A stretch of DNA of 54,161 bases from an uncultured Clostridia bacterium (GTDB lineage Bacteria; Bacillota; Clostridia; Oscillospirales; Oscillospiraceae): assembly GCA_945948535.1 (NCBI GenBank), contig CAMFBN010000016.1, positions 1 to 54,161 of the forward strand. Reading direction: 5' to 3'. The position numbers and the translations under genes are program-made. Below the pieces are notes generated by a model, which was given only the letters and a program-made list of their open reading frames with translations, did no database searches and was not told where the DNA came from. This document shows positions 20,097 through 29,144 of the stretch, piece after piece (the stretch's first letter is position 1; each line of letters begins with the position of its first letter).

Positions 20097-20125
20097 AAAG
20101 TATCAGAAGGAAGGAGCAAGAGACA

Positions 20126-21643
20126 ATGGGAACGACGGACAGAACAAAAAAACTGGTCAATATGCTCTCGGAGCTGCTGCTTATCATGGCCACTTACTTT
20201 TTTTGCGGCGTGATCCGGGCGCACCTGCCCTACTGCCGGTTTTTCGCCTATTCGGACACGCTGACCTTTGGATACCTGGCGGTGCTGTATGCCGCGGCGT
20301 TTGTTCTGATCAATTACCTGTTGGGGGGCTATGATTCCCTGAAGTTTGCAGGCATGAAGAAGGAAGTGCCCCGTATCGTGCTGTGCGAACTGCTGGGCTG
20401 CCTCGTCATGACCTCCGTGATCTACATTTTCCGGCTGGAACAGTTCAGCCGTCTGCTTCTGGCGCTGACGCTGGTATTCTCTGTTGGGGTGCTGCTGGTG
20501 AAGCGGCTGGTGGTTTCCCACTTCTATATGAAATATTCCCAGACAAAGGGCCACTTCAATACCCTTCTGGTGGGCGCGGGAGCGGCCACGGCCCGGCTGG
20601 CCCAGTCGCTGCTGGAGGACCCGGAGGGGGAGCTTCGCTATTGCGGCTATGTGGCGGAAGCACCCTTTGCGGGGATGGACGGGTATCTGGGCAGACTAAA
20701 CCGGCTGGAAAGCCAGCTTAGAACGCTGGACATCAAAAAAATCATCGCCATGCAGCAGGATATTTCGGAGGAAACCCTGCGCCTTGTGGTGACGGCGGGG
20801 GAAAGAAACGGGGCTGAGGTGCTGCTGGCGCCCAGCTTCGGGGCATACCTGAGCAGCCAGAGCCGGGTGAAGCTGGTGGGCGGTTTCCGCACCCTGCGGC
20901 TGAGCCTGTTTGACATCTCGAATATTCTGGGGGTCCATGTGGCGGTGACGGACATGGAGAAAACCGTGGCGCTGGTGGAAGGCCAGCTGGAAAACTGGCG
21001 GGGCGAATATATCTGCGTTGCCAATGTTCACACCACGGTCGCTGCCAGTGAGGATGAAGACTATTTGAAGGTGCAGAACGGGGCGGTGATGGTGCTGCCC
21101 GACGGTGGCCCTCTGTCCGCCTACAGCCGCCGTCACGACTTTGAGGAAGCCCGGCGGGTAACGGGGCCGGATCTGATGCTGCGGCTGCTGACAATCTCTC
21201 CGGCAAAGGGCTACCGCCACTTCTTCTACGGCTCCACCGAGGAGACTTTGGAGCTGATGAAAAAGCGGCTGGCGACAGACTACCCCGGCCTGCAGGTCTG
21301 CGGCATGGTCAGCCCGCCCTTCCGGGCCCTGACAGCCGAGGAGGACGCGGAAATTGTCAGGCAGATCAATGACGCAAGGCCTGACTTCATCTGGGTAGGC
21401 CTGGGCGCGCCCAAGCAGGAGATCTGGATGAACCGGCATCAGGGCCGGGTCAACGGCCTGATGATCGGCGTGGGCGCGGGCTTTGACTACTATGCCGGCA
21501 ACATCCGGCGGGCGCCCATGTGGATGCAGAAATGCAGTCTGGAATGGCTGTACCGGCTGATGCAGGACCCGAAGCGCCTGTTCAAGCGCTATTTCTATAC
21601 CAACACAAAATTTATCTGGAATACGATTTTCAGGGGGAAATAG
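20126..21643 (+). CDS. Membrane/Rossmann-GT26 fusion (WecG/TagA/CpsF glycosyltransferase)
   Basis: 505 aa. Residues 1-135 hold four membrane helices and 145-255 a CoA-binding-like Rossmann domain (LLVGAGAATARL), ending in VGGFRTLRLSLFD. This matches the N-terminal half of large phosphoglycosyl transferases such as WcaJ/WbaP. Where their catalytic domain should begin, a complete GT26 domain follows (about 265-505): VLPDGGP, VTGPDLM, GLGAPKQEIWM, GVGAGFDYYAG and EWLYRLMQDPKRL. GT26 enzymes add the second sugar to an undecaprenyl-PP-linked sugar. The phosphoglycosyl transferase catalytic helix and DE motif are absent. It may bind the same membrane site as the missing initiating enzyme; this is inference. 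Confidence 0.88.
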   Translation: MGTTDRTKKLVNMLSELLLIMATYFFCGVIRAHLPYCRFFAYSDTLTFGYLAVLYAAAFVLINYLLGGYDSLKFAGMKKEVPRIVLCELLGCLVMTSVIYIFRLEQFSRLLLALTLVFSVGVLLVKRLVVSHFYMKYSQTKGHFNTLLVGAGAATARLAQSLLEDPEGELRYCGYVAEAPFAGMDGYLGRLNRLESQLRTLDIKKIIAMQQDISEETLRLVVTAGERNGAEVLLAPSFGAYLSSQSRVKLVGGFRTLRLSLFDISNILGVHVAVTDMEKTVALVEGQLENWRGEYICVANVHTTVAASEDEDYLKVQNGAVMVLPDGGPLSAYSRRHDFEEARRVTGPDLMLRLLTISPAKGYRHFFYGSTEETLELMKKRLATDYPGLQVCGMVSPPFRALTAEEDAEIVRQINDARPDFIWVGLGAPKQEIWMNRHQGRVNGLMIGVGAGFDYYAGNIRRAPMWMQKCSLEWLYRLMQDPKRLFKRYFYTNTKFIWNTIFRGK

Positions 21644-21650
21644 GGAAATT

Positions 21651-22829
21651 ATGGACAAAAAAATGGCGATTTTACAGGTCCATAATTTTTACCAGCTCCC
21701 CGGCGGAGAGGATACCGCGGCGGAAAACGAGCGGTGCCTGCTGGAAGAACACGCCCACCGGGTGATTTGCTACTGCCGGGACAACAAGGAGTTAAAGCAC
21801 TTTTCCTTCTTTCGCAAGCTGCTGCTGCCCCTGACTACGATTTTTAACCCCAAAACCTATCGGGATGTCCGGCGCCTGATCCGACAGGAGCACGTCGACA
21901 TCGTCCACGTCCACAACACCCTGAATCTCATCAGCCCGTCGGTCTATTACGCGGCGCTGGCGGAGGGGGTGCCGGTGGTGCAGACGGTGCACAATTTCCG
22001 GTTGCTCTGCCCCGGGGCCACCTTCTACCGGGACGGGCACATCTGCGAGGACTGCCTGAACCACGGCCTTGGCTGCGCCCTGAAGCACGGCTGCTACCGG
22101 GGAAGCAGATTGCAGACCCTGGCCTGCGTCCTCAGCACGAAAATACACCGCATGACGGGTGTTTACGGAAAGCTCCACTACATCTGCCTGACGGACTTCA
22201 ACCGGGAAAAACTGCTGAATTTGAAGCAAATCAAACCGGAACGGGTGTTTGTCAAACCGAACTTTGTGGAATGCGGCCCCGGACCGATTGTCCCCGAGGA
22301 AAGCCGCCTGAATCAGGTCATCTACGCCGGACGTCTGGACAAGCTGAAGGGCGTGGATGTACTGCTTGCCGCGTGGAAGCGGATGGGGCCGGACGCCCCC
22401 CGGCTGATTCTCTGCGGCACCGGCCCCATGGAAGCGTGGTGCGCCGACTTCATCCGGGACAACAGTCTTTCCAACGTGGAGCTGCGGGGCTTTCTGCCAA
22501 ACGCGGAGGTAAGGCGGCTCATCGCCCGGTCAAAGGCGCTGATCCTGCCCACCCAGTTGTACGAGGGCTTCCCCATGACCATTGTGGAGGCCTTCAGCGT
22601 GGGCACGCCGGTGCTGTGCTCCGATCTGGGAAATGCCGGGAGCATTGTGCGCGAGGGCGTGACGGGCAGAAAATTCCCCCCCGATTCTCCGGAGGCGCTG
22701 GCCCGGGCGGTAAGGACAAGCGGCGGAATGTGCGAAAGCACCTACCAGAAATATCTGAGCGACTATACCGCGGAACGGAATTATGAAACACTGGAAGCCA
22801 TCTACCGGCAGATTCTTGGCGGGTTATGA
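21651..22829 (+). CDS. GT4-family glycosyltransferase
   Basis: 392 aa GT-B enzyme. The N-terminal half starts LQVHNFYQLPGGEDT and contains a Cys-rich insert (CEDCLNHGLGCALKHGC, about 125-141) that could bind a metal. The C-terminal half has the donor signature: YAGRLDKLKGVD, then EGFPMTIVE, the E-x7-E motif. It should be retaining, using a nucleotide sugar on a lipid-linked acceptor. It starts 7 bases after the GT26 fusion gene. Sugar specificity cannot be assigned. Confidence 0.88.
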   Translation: MDKKMAILQVHNFYQLPGGEDTAAENERCLLEEHAHRVICYCRDNKELKHFSFFRKLLLPLTTIFNPKTYRDVRRLIRQEHVDIVHVHNTLNLISPSVYYAALAEGVPVVQTVHNFRLLCPGATFYRDGHICEDCLNHGLGCALKHGCYRGSRLQTLACVLSTKIHRMTGVYGKLHYICLTDFNREKLLNLKQIKPERVFVKPNFVECGPGPIVPEESRLNQVIYAGRLDKLKGVDVLLAAWKRMGPDAPRLILCGTGPMEAWCADFIRDNSLSNVELRGFLPNAEVRRLIARSKALILPTQLYEGFPMTIVEAFSVGTPVLCSDLGNAGSIVREGVTGRKFPPDSPEALARAVRTSGGMCESTYQKYLSDYTAERNYETLEAIYRQILGGL

Positions 22830-22858
22830 CGGTGCGGACAGAGGATTTGGAGATAAAA

Positions 22859-23461
22859 ATGGGACAGATTACAGTTGAAAAAAATGTAGGCGGCATCCCG
22901 GGACTGTGCGTGATTACCCCGGCAGTTCACGGCGATGACCGGGGCTACTTTATGGAAGTCTACAGCCAGCGGGATATGGAAGAAGCCGGGCTGAACATTC
23001 CCTTCGTGCAGGACAACCAGTCCATGAGTACCAAAGGCGTTCTGCGGGGGCTTCACTATCAGATTCATTACCCCCAGACCAAGCTGGTGCGGGTGATCCG
23101 GGGCGGGGTGTTTGACGTGGCGGTGGATCTGCGGCCCGGCTCGGAAACCTACGGAAAATGGTTTGGGCTGGAGCTGACGGCGGAAAACAAGAAGCAGTTC
23201 CTGATTCCGAAGGGCTTCGCCCACGGCTTCTTGGTGCTCAGCGACGAGGCGGAGTTCTGCTACAAATGCGACGATTTTTACCACCCCAATGACGAGGGCG
23301 GCATCGCCTGGAACGACCCCACCATCGGCGTCCGGTGGCCCGGCCTGGAAGGCGCCTACCGCGGCACCGCCAATGCCGAGGGCTATTTTCTGGACGGAAC
23401 GCCCTTGAAGCTGAGCCGGAAGGATCAGCTTCTGCCGGAATTTGCCCATATCCTACGATAA
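22859..23461 (+). CDS. rfbC: dTDP-4-dehydrorhamnose 3,5-epimerase
   Basis: 200 aa from the ATG at 22859 (GGAGA upstream; family proteins start with MGQITVEKN-like sequence). An in-frame ATG at 22826 overlaps the previous stop and would add 11 residues. It is a cupin with the catalytic His in LRGLHYQ, the DVAVDLR strand and IPKGFAHGFLVLS. It epimerises C3 and C5 of dTDP-4-keto-6-deoxyglucose on the way to dTDP-L-rhamnose. rfbA, rfbB and rfbD are not in the window, so the rest of the pathway is elsewhere, or the product feeds a different deoxysugar. Confidence 0.93.
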   Translation: MGQITVEKNVGGIPGLCVITPAVHGDDRGYFMEVYSQRDMEEAGLNIPFVQDNQSMSTKGVLRGLHYQIHYPQTKLVRVIRGGVFDVAVDLRPGSETYGKWFGLELTAENKKQFLIPKGFAHGFLVLSDEAEFCYKCDDFYHPNDEGGIAWNDPTIGVRWPGLEGAYRGTANAEGYFLDGTPLKLSRKDQLLPEFAHILR

Positions 23462-23481
23462 GATTCAGGAGGGAAGACGCC

Positions 23482-24621
23482 ATGAAACCCACACCGGAAA
23501 AGCTGAAAATTGCCATGCTGGGCCATAAGCGCATCCCCTCCAACGAGGGCGGCGTGGAAGTGGTGGTGGAGGCGCTGTGCGCGCGGATGGCGGCGCTGGG
23601 ACACAGCGTGACCTGCTACAACCGGGCGGGCCACCATGTCAGCGGCGCGGAACACGAGCTGCCGGCGGGAAGTGTCTACCGGGGCATCCGGCTGGTGACG
23701 GTACCCACGCTGGAACGCAAGGGCTTCGCCGCTGTGATTTCCTCCTTTTTTGCCGCGGTGCGCAGCGCTTTCGGCAGATACGATGTGGTGCACATCCACG
23801 CGGAGGGCCCCGCCTTTTTCTGCTGGCTGCCTAAATTGTTCGGCAAGCGGGTCATTGTCACCGTCCACGGCCTGGACTGGCAGCGGGAAAAGTGGAATGG
23901 GGGCGTTGCCTCCAAATTCATCCATCTGGGCGAGCGCGCCGCGGTACGGTTTGCCGATGAGATCATCGTCCTGTCGGAAAACGTCCGGCAGTATTTCCTT
24001 GACACCTACAGCCGGGCCACCCGGTTTATTCCCAACGGCGTGTCCGCGCCCACGCTGGAAAGCCCCCGGCGGATTACGGATAAGTGGGGCCTTCAAAAGG
24101 ACGGCTACATCCTTTATCTTGGCAGAATTGTGCCGGAAAAGGGTGAAATCTACCTGATTGAGGCCTTTAAACAGGTAAAAACCGGCAAAAAACTGGTGAT
24201 TGCCGGGGGCAGCTCCGACACGGAACGCTACCTGAAGGAGCTTCAGAATCTGGCGGCAGGGGACGACCGTATCCTGTTCACCGGGTTCGTGCAGGGAAAG
24301 CTCCGGGACGAGCTGTACAGCAACGCCTATGTGTACACCCTGCCCTCCGATCTGGAGGGAATGCCCCTGAGTCTGCTGGAAGCCATGAGCTATGGCAACT
24401 GCTGCCTTGTCTCGGATATTCCCGAGTGCGCCGAGGTGGTGGAGGACAAGGCGGTGCTGTTCCAAAAGAGCAATGTGGACGATCTGCGGCAGAAGCTGCA
24501 AACGCTGTGCGACCAGCCGGAAACGGCGGCGCAGTACAAGGCAAACGCCGCAGAGTTCATTCTGAACAAATACGGCTGGGACGACGTGGTGGATAAGACG
24601 CTGGCGCTGTACCGCCGTTGA
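23482..24621 (+). CDS. GT4-family glycosyltransferase with DUF1972-like N-terminus
   Basis: 379 aa from the ATG at 23482 (CAGGAGGG upstream). The start MLGHKRIPSNEGGVEVVVEAL resembles the DUF1972/rhamnosyltransferase N-terminal domain; the C-terminal half has YLGRIVPEKG and DLEGMPLSLLE, an E-x7-E motif (Glu of LEG to Glu of LLE). Proteins with this arrangement often transfer rhamnose, which would fit rfbC next door. Predicted to be cytoplasmic, acting on the lipid-linked repeat unit. Specificity is inference from family and context. Confidence 0.86.
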   Translation: MKPTPEKLKIAMLGHKRIPSNEGGVEVVVEALCARMAALGHSVTCYNRAGHHVSGAEHELPAGSVYRGIRLVTVPTLERKGFAAVISSFFAAVRSAFGRYDVVHIHAEGPAFFCWLPKLFGKRVIVTVHGLDWQREKWNGGVASKFIHLGERAAVRFADEIIVLSENVRQYFLDTYSRATRFIPNGVSAPTLESPRRITDKWGLQKDGYILYLGRIVPEKGEIYLIEAFKQVKTGKKLVIAGGSSDTERYLKELQNLAAGDDRILFTGFVQGKLRDELYSNAYVYTLPSDLEGMPLSLLEAMSYGNCCLVSDIPECAEVVEDKAVLFQKSNVDDLRQKLQTLCDQPETAAQYKANAAEFILNKYGWDDVVDKTLALYRR

Positions 24622-24631
24622 GGGGAACCCT

Positions 24632-25840
24632 ATGAAAATTCTGATGATTAACAAATTCCTCCACCCCAACGGCGGGTCGGAGACCTATATTTTCAAGCTG
24701 GGCGCGTATCTGCAATCCATGGGTCATGAGGTTCAGTATTTTGGTATGGAGCACGAAGGCCGCTGTGTGGGAAACCGGGTCAACGCCTATACCTCCGACA
24801 TGGATTTTCACGGCGGCTCCAAGCTGTCTAAGCTTACCTACCCCCTCAAGACCATCTACTCCTCCGAGGCCCGGAAGAAGCTGCGGCTGGTGCTGGAGGA
24901 TTTTCAGCCGGAGGTGTGCCACCTCAACAACTTTAACTATCAGCTGACCCCCTCCATTCTGCTGGAAATCGCCAAATGGAAGAAGGAGGGACATCCCTGC
25001 CGGGTGATTTTCACCGCCCACGACTACCAACTGGTGTGCCCCAACCATATGTGCAATAACCCGAATACCGGGGAAAACTGCGAAAAATGTCTGGGCGGGC
25101 ATTTTGGAAACTGCACGAAAGGGAAGTGCATTCACGGTTCCCTGGCGAAAAGCGCCGTCGGCACACTGGAAGCGATGCTGTGGAACGGCTGCGGCGTCTA
25201 CAAAAATATCGACGTGATGATCTGCTGCTCGGAGTTTCTGAAGACAAAAATGGACTGTAATCCCCTGTTTGCCGGGAAAACTCTGGCGCTGCACAACTTC
25301 GTGGACAAGGTGGAGCGCGAGAAAACGGAAAAACAGGATTATGTTCTGTATTTTGGGCGGTTCAGCCGGGAAAAGGGAATCGACACCCTTCTAAAAGTTT
25401 GCAAGGCGCTGCCGGGCATTCCCTTCGTCTTCGCGGGCACCGGCCCGCTGGAGGGGGAGATTGCCGGGGTGCCCAACATCAAGAATGTGGGCTTCCAGCG
25501 GGGGCCGGCGCTGGAAAAGCTCATCCGGCAGGCCCGGTTCTCCGTCTATCCCTCCCAGTGGTATGAAAACTGCCCCTTTTCCGTCATGGAGAGCCAACTG
25601 TATGGCACCCCGGTGCTGGGGGCCGACATCGGCGGCATCCCGGAACTGATCGAGGTGGGAAAAACCGGGGAGCTGTTTGAAAGCGGAAACGCCGCCCAGT
25701 TGGAGGAAATAATCCGGACGCTGTGGGAAGACCGGGAACTGACGGACCGTTACAGCGAAAACTGTGCCCATCTCCGCTTTGACGACGTGGCAGCCTATAC
25801 CGAAAAGCTGCTGAAGCTCTACAGGGGAGAGACGCTATGA
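24632..25840 (+). CDS. GT4-family glycosyltransferase with Cys-rich insert
   Basis: 402 aa. N-terminus MINKFLHPNGGSETYIF is the GT4 acceptor-domain start. A Cys cluster at about 130-170 (CPNHMCNN, then CEKCLGG, CTKGKC) has the spacing of a metal knuckle and parallels the insert in the GT4 gene at 21651. The donor site is FGRFSREKG and ENCPFSVMES. It begins 11 bases after the previous gene and its stop overlaps the acyltransferase start by ATGA. Sugar unknown. Confidence 0.87.
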   Translation: MKILMINKFLHPNGGSETYIFKLGAYLQSMGHEVQYFGMEHEGRCVGNRVNAYTSDMDFHGGSKLSKLTYPLKTIYSSEARKKLRLVLEDFQPEVCHLNNFNYQLTPSILLEIAKWKKEGHPCRVIFTAHDYQLVCPNHMCNNPNTGENCEKCLGGHFGNCTKGKCIHGSLAKSAVGTLEAMLWNGCGVYKNIDVMICCSEFLKTKMDCNPLFAGKTLALHNFVDKVEREKTEKQDYVLYFGRFSREKGIDTLLKVCKALPGIPFVFAGTGPLEGEIAGVPNIKNVGFQRGPALEKLIRQARFSVYPSQWYENCPFSVMESQLYGTPVLGADIGGIPELIEVGKTGELFESGNAAQLEEIIRTLWEDRELTDRYSENCAHLRFDDVAAYTEKLLKLYRGETL

Positions 25841-26862
25841 TGGCGAACCTGATTATGGCGGGCATCCTTCTGTGCCTTCTGGGTCTGCTGCTGGCCGGCG
25901 CGAAATATAGCCCCGATGGCGCCCACTTTTTTGACCGGGAGAACAGCGGCGCCATGCGGGGCTTCTGGTGCCTGATTGTGGTGCTGGTTCATGTGCCCGC
26001 CGGCTATCAGAACCGGCTTCAGGACATGATCGGCAGCTTCGCCTATGTGGGCGTCACCTTTTTCTTCCTGACCTCCGCCTACGGCCTGCGGCTGACGGCG
26101 GTGAAGCGCCCGGAGGGTATCCGATGCTTCTGGCGTCACCGGCTTCCCAAGCTGCTGGTGCCCTGCGTCCTTGCCAACGCTGTCCGCATGGCGGCCTATG
26201 CCGCCGGAGGCAGCCGGGTCAGCCCATGGATGCTGGCGGCAATCGGCGGATGGGTTCGCTGGCTGCTGGTGTGCTACCTGATTTTCTGGCTGTGTTACCG
26301 TTTCCTGCCGGAAACGTACCGGGACTGGACGGTTTGCGGCGTTGCAGCGGCCTTCAGTCTGGCGGTTTACCTGTCAAAACAGAGCGGCACCACCTGGTGC
26401 CCGGAGGTGCTGGGCTTTGTCTGGGGCATTCTGCTGGGCCGCTGGAAGAATCGCTTCACAGACTGGACGGACAAGGGCTGGCTGGCAAAAAACGCGGGCC
26501 TGTGCCTGCTGTCGGGAGCTCTCGGCGTCGGATACCTCATGGGCAAGGGAATCCCCTTCTGGGGGGATTATGTTCTGAAAATTGTCCTTGGAATGGCAAT
26601 TCTTGGGTTAATTCTGGGGCTGAATACGAAAATTTCCATCGGTAACCGGGTCAGCTGTCTGCTGGGTACCATTTCCTACGAAGTATTTCTGCTGCATGAC
26701 GTGTCGTTTTTCATGCTGGAAAAAGCCTTCCCGGGGCTGAATTCCGGGGTGTTTATCTTAATGAGCCTGCTGGTGACGGTGGCTCTGTCGCTGGCGGTAC
26801 AGCGAATCAGCGCCCGGATACTGGACATTTTATTCAAAAAACAGCAGATTTTGCAAAGATAG
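25837..26862 (+). CDS. Acyltransferase-3 family membrane protein
   Basis: 341 aa with about ten helices. The acyltransferase-3 hallmarks are RGFWCLIVVLVHVP (His on helix 1 after an Arg), FFFLTSAYGLR and FWRHRLPKLLVP. Such proteins transfer acetyl or other acyl groups to sugars of surface polymers, here probably O-acetylating the repeat unit. Coupled by ATGA to the upstream glycosyltransferase; the first Met may be at 25837 or 25840. Confidence 0.85.
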   Translation: MMANLIMAGILLCLLGLLLAGAKYSPDGAHFFDRENSGAMRGFWCLIVVLVHVPAGYQNRLQDMIGSFAYVGVTFFFLTSAYGLRLTAVKRPEGIRCFWRHRLPKLLVPCVLANAVRMAAYAAGGSRVSPWMLAAIGGWVRWLLVCYLIFWLCYRFLPETYRDWTVCGVAAAFSLAVYLSKQSGTTWCPEVLGFVWGILLGRWKNRFTDWTDKGWLAKNAGLCLLSGALGVGYLMGKGIPFWGDYVLKIVLGMAILGLILGLNTKISIGNRVSCLLGTISYEVFLLHDVSFFMLEKAFPGLNSGVFILMSLLVTVALSLAVQRISARILDILFKKQQILQR

Positions 26863-26874
26863 GAGAAACCGCCT

Positions 26875-28053
26875 ATGTCTCAGGAAAAGAAACTCAACGG
26901 CACGGTCATTGTGACCTACCGCTGCAACGCCCGTTGCTCCATGTGCAACCGGTATAAGGCCCCCTCCAAACCGGAGGAGGAAATTTCTATCGAAACCATC
27001 AAAAAGCTTCCAAAGATGTACTTTACCAACATCACCGGCGGCGAGCCCTTCATCCGCACGGATTTGAAGGACATCGTCCGGGAGCTGTACAAGAAGTCCG
27101 ACCGCATCGTCATCTCCACCAACGGTTTCTTTACCGACCGGATTGTGGATCTGTGCAGGGAATTCCCCCAGATCGGAATTCGGATTTCCATTGAAGGTCT
27201 GGAAGCCACGAACAACGAGATTCGCGGCCTTCAAAATGGCTACCAGCGGGGCTATCAGACGTTAAAGACCCTCCGGGAAATGGGCATGAAGGACGTGGGC
27301 TTCGGCATGACCGTGCAGGACAGGAACGCTCCCGATCTGGTGCCCCTGTACAAAATCTCCGACGAGATGGGCATGGAGTTCGCCACCGCTTCTTTGCACA
27401 ACAGCTTCTATTTCGTGGAGTCGAAAAACATCATCCACGACCGGCCCATGGTCGCCAAAAATTTTGAGAATCTGGTCAACGAGCTGCTTCGCAGCAACAG
27501 TCCGAAAAAGTGGTTCCGGGCCTATTTTAACCACGGCCTGATCAACTACATCTACGGTCAGAAACGCCTTTTGCCCTGTGACATGAGCTTTGACACCTTC
27601 TTCATCGACCCCTACGGCGACGTGATGCCCTGCAACGGCACCAAGGACAAGGAGGTCATGGGCAACCTGAACCGGCAGAGCTGGGACGAGCTGTGGAACA
27701 GCGAGGAAGCCGAAGCTGTGCGAAAGAAGGTTCGCTGCTGTGACCGGAACTGCTGGATGATCGGCTCTGTCAGCCCCGCCATGCACAAGTATATCTGGGT
27801 GCCCGCCGCCTGGGTGGTCTGGCACAAATGCAAGGCCCTGTTTACGAAGCACCCCTACTCCATGTACGAAAATAAAATCTGCCGGGATTACCGGGACGGC
27901 AAGGTCAGCAAGGAAGAACTGGACGCCTGCTCCACCTGTGATCTGCACTGTGCGGTCAACAATGGCCTCAGTGAGGAAAGTCAGGCCCAGCTGGCGGAGA
28001 AAACCGGCGAGGAAATCGTGGACGCGGATATTGCGGCCCAGCTGGGGAAGTAG
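26875..28053 (+). CDS. Radical SAM/SPASM-type protein
   Basis: 392 aa. CNARCSMC at 17-24 is the CxxxCxxC [4Fe-4S]-SAM motif, followed by NITGGEPFIR and VISTNG of the radical SAM barrel. A C-terminal SPASM-like region has Cys in LLPCDMSFD, VMPCNGT, CCDRNCW and ACSTCDLHC, able to hold one or two extra clusters. Such enzymes often modify peptides or carry out dehydrogenation or epimerisation. The substrate is unknown; no small precursor peptide is obvious beside it. It lies in the same run of genes as the glycosyltransferases (12-base gap), so a role in modifying the glycan or its carrier is possible. Confidence 0.85.
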   Translation: MSQEKKLNGTVIVTYRCNARCSMCNRYKAPSKPEEEISIETIKKLPKMYFTNITGGEPFIRTDLKDIVRELYKKSDRIVISTNGFFTDRIVDLCREFPQIGIRISIEGLEATNNEIRGLQNGYQRGYQTLKTLREMGMKDVGFGMTVQDRNAPDLVPLYKISDEMGMEFATASLHNSFYFVESKNIIHDRPMVAKNFENLVNELLRSNSPKKWFRAYFNHGLINYIYGQKRLLPCDMSFDTFFIDPYGDVMPCNGTKDKEVMGNLNRQSWDELWNSEEAEAVRKKVRCCDRNCWMIGSVSPAMHKYIWVPAAWVVWHKCKALFTKHPYSMYENKICRDYRDGKVSKEELDACSTCDLHCAVNNGLSEESQAQLAEKTGEEIVDADIAAQLGK

Positions 28054-28054
28054 C

Positions 28055-29143
28055 ATGAAGGTACTGCATCTGATGGTTTCCGGGCGGGCCGGCGGAATCG
28101 AGAGCCTGCTGAGAGATTATGTAAACTATTCCCGCCATGAAAACCTATTCGTGTTCGCCTGGGAGGGCGGGCCGGTGGCAGACCAGATTGAAAAGAGCGG
28201 CTGTCAGGTTTTCCACATGCGGGAGCCGGAGGAGGGCCCCTGGCGGGTTTGCCGCCGGATCATCGATATCTGCAAACAGGAGCGGGTAGGGGCTGTAATT
28301 GTCCACCACGAAGCGCCGCTGCTCCGGCTGACGGCGCTGCTGGCTAGACGGTGCCTGCCTGGGCTGAAGGTATTGTGCTATGCCCATTCCGATGCCCATT
28401 TTCTGTGCGGCACAGGGGAAAAGGCAAGCTTGGCGGTGAAAAAGTGGGTTTTCCGCTTCACCTTCCGCCGGGCAGACAGGGCCGTTGCCATTTCCAACGC
28501 GGTAAAACAGAGTCTGATCGAATATCTGGGGGTGCCGGAAAAACACATCACGGTGGTTTACAACGGGGCAGTCCTGTCCCGGTTCCATCCTGCGAGACAC
28601 CGCCCGGAGGACACTCTGCGGCTGATTTACGTGGGCAGACTCATTGAGGAAAAAGGCGTGCAGACCATTCTCAAAGCCCTCGGCAGTCTCCCGGAGGTGG
28701 ACTACCGCTTTACCGTCGTCGGCGACGGCGACTACCGGGAGTCGTTACAGGCCTTGGCGCGGGAACTGGGCATTGCGGACAGGGTGGCATTTCTGGGTAC
28801 CCGCTCGGATGTACCGGAACTGCTGGCGGACGCGGACGTATTCGTGCACCTGCCGGACTGCGCGGAGGGCTTCGGCATCGCGGTGGTGGAAGCCATGGCC
28901 AGCGGCCTGATTTGCGTCTGCGGCGACCGGGGCGCCCTGCCGGAGATCGTGGAGGACGGCGTCAGCGGCTTCCTTGTGAAAAATAACGAACCGGCGGCGC
29001 TGGCGGAGATACTGCGGGCCATTTCCCGGGACCCGGATTCGGAAGAATACCGGAACCTTCGCGCCGGGGCGGTGAAAGCCGCCCGGAATTATTCCATCGA
29101 AGCCTTCGCGGAAAAGCTGGACAGACTGCTTGAGGAAGTGTAA
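28055..29143 (+). CDS. GT4-family glycosyltransferase
   Basis: 362 aa from the ATG at 28055 (GGGGAAG upstream, one base after the previous stop). MVSGRAGGIESLLRDYV opens the GT-B fold; VAISNAVKQSLIEYLGVPE and YVGRLIEEKG follow, and CAEGFGIAVVEAMASG carries the E-x7-E motif. Fourth GT4 enzyme of the block. No Cys insert is present here. Predicted cytoplasmic. Confidence 0.88.
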   Translation: MKVLHLMVSGRAGGIESLLRDYVNYSRHENLFVFAWEGGPVADQIEKSGCQVFHMREPEEGPWRVCRRIIDICKQERVGAVIVHHEAPLLRLTALLARRCLPGLKVLCYAHSDAHFLCGTGEKASLAVKKWVFRFTFRRADRAVAISNAVKQSLIEYLGVPEKHITVVYNGAVLSRFHPARHRPEDTLRLIYVGRLIEEKGVQTILKALGSLPEVDYRFTVVGDGDYRESLQALARELGIADRVAFLGTRSDVPELLADADVFVHLPDCAEGFGIAVVEAMASGLICVCGDRGALPEIVEDGVSGFLVKNNEPAALAEILRAISRDPDSEEYRNLRAGAVKAARNYSIEAFAEKLDRLLEEV

Positions 29144-29144
29144 T

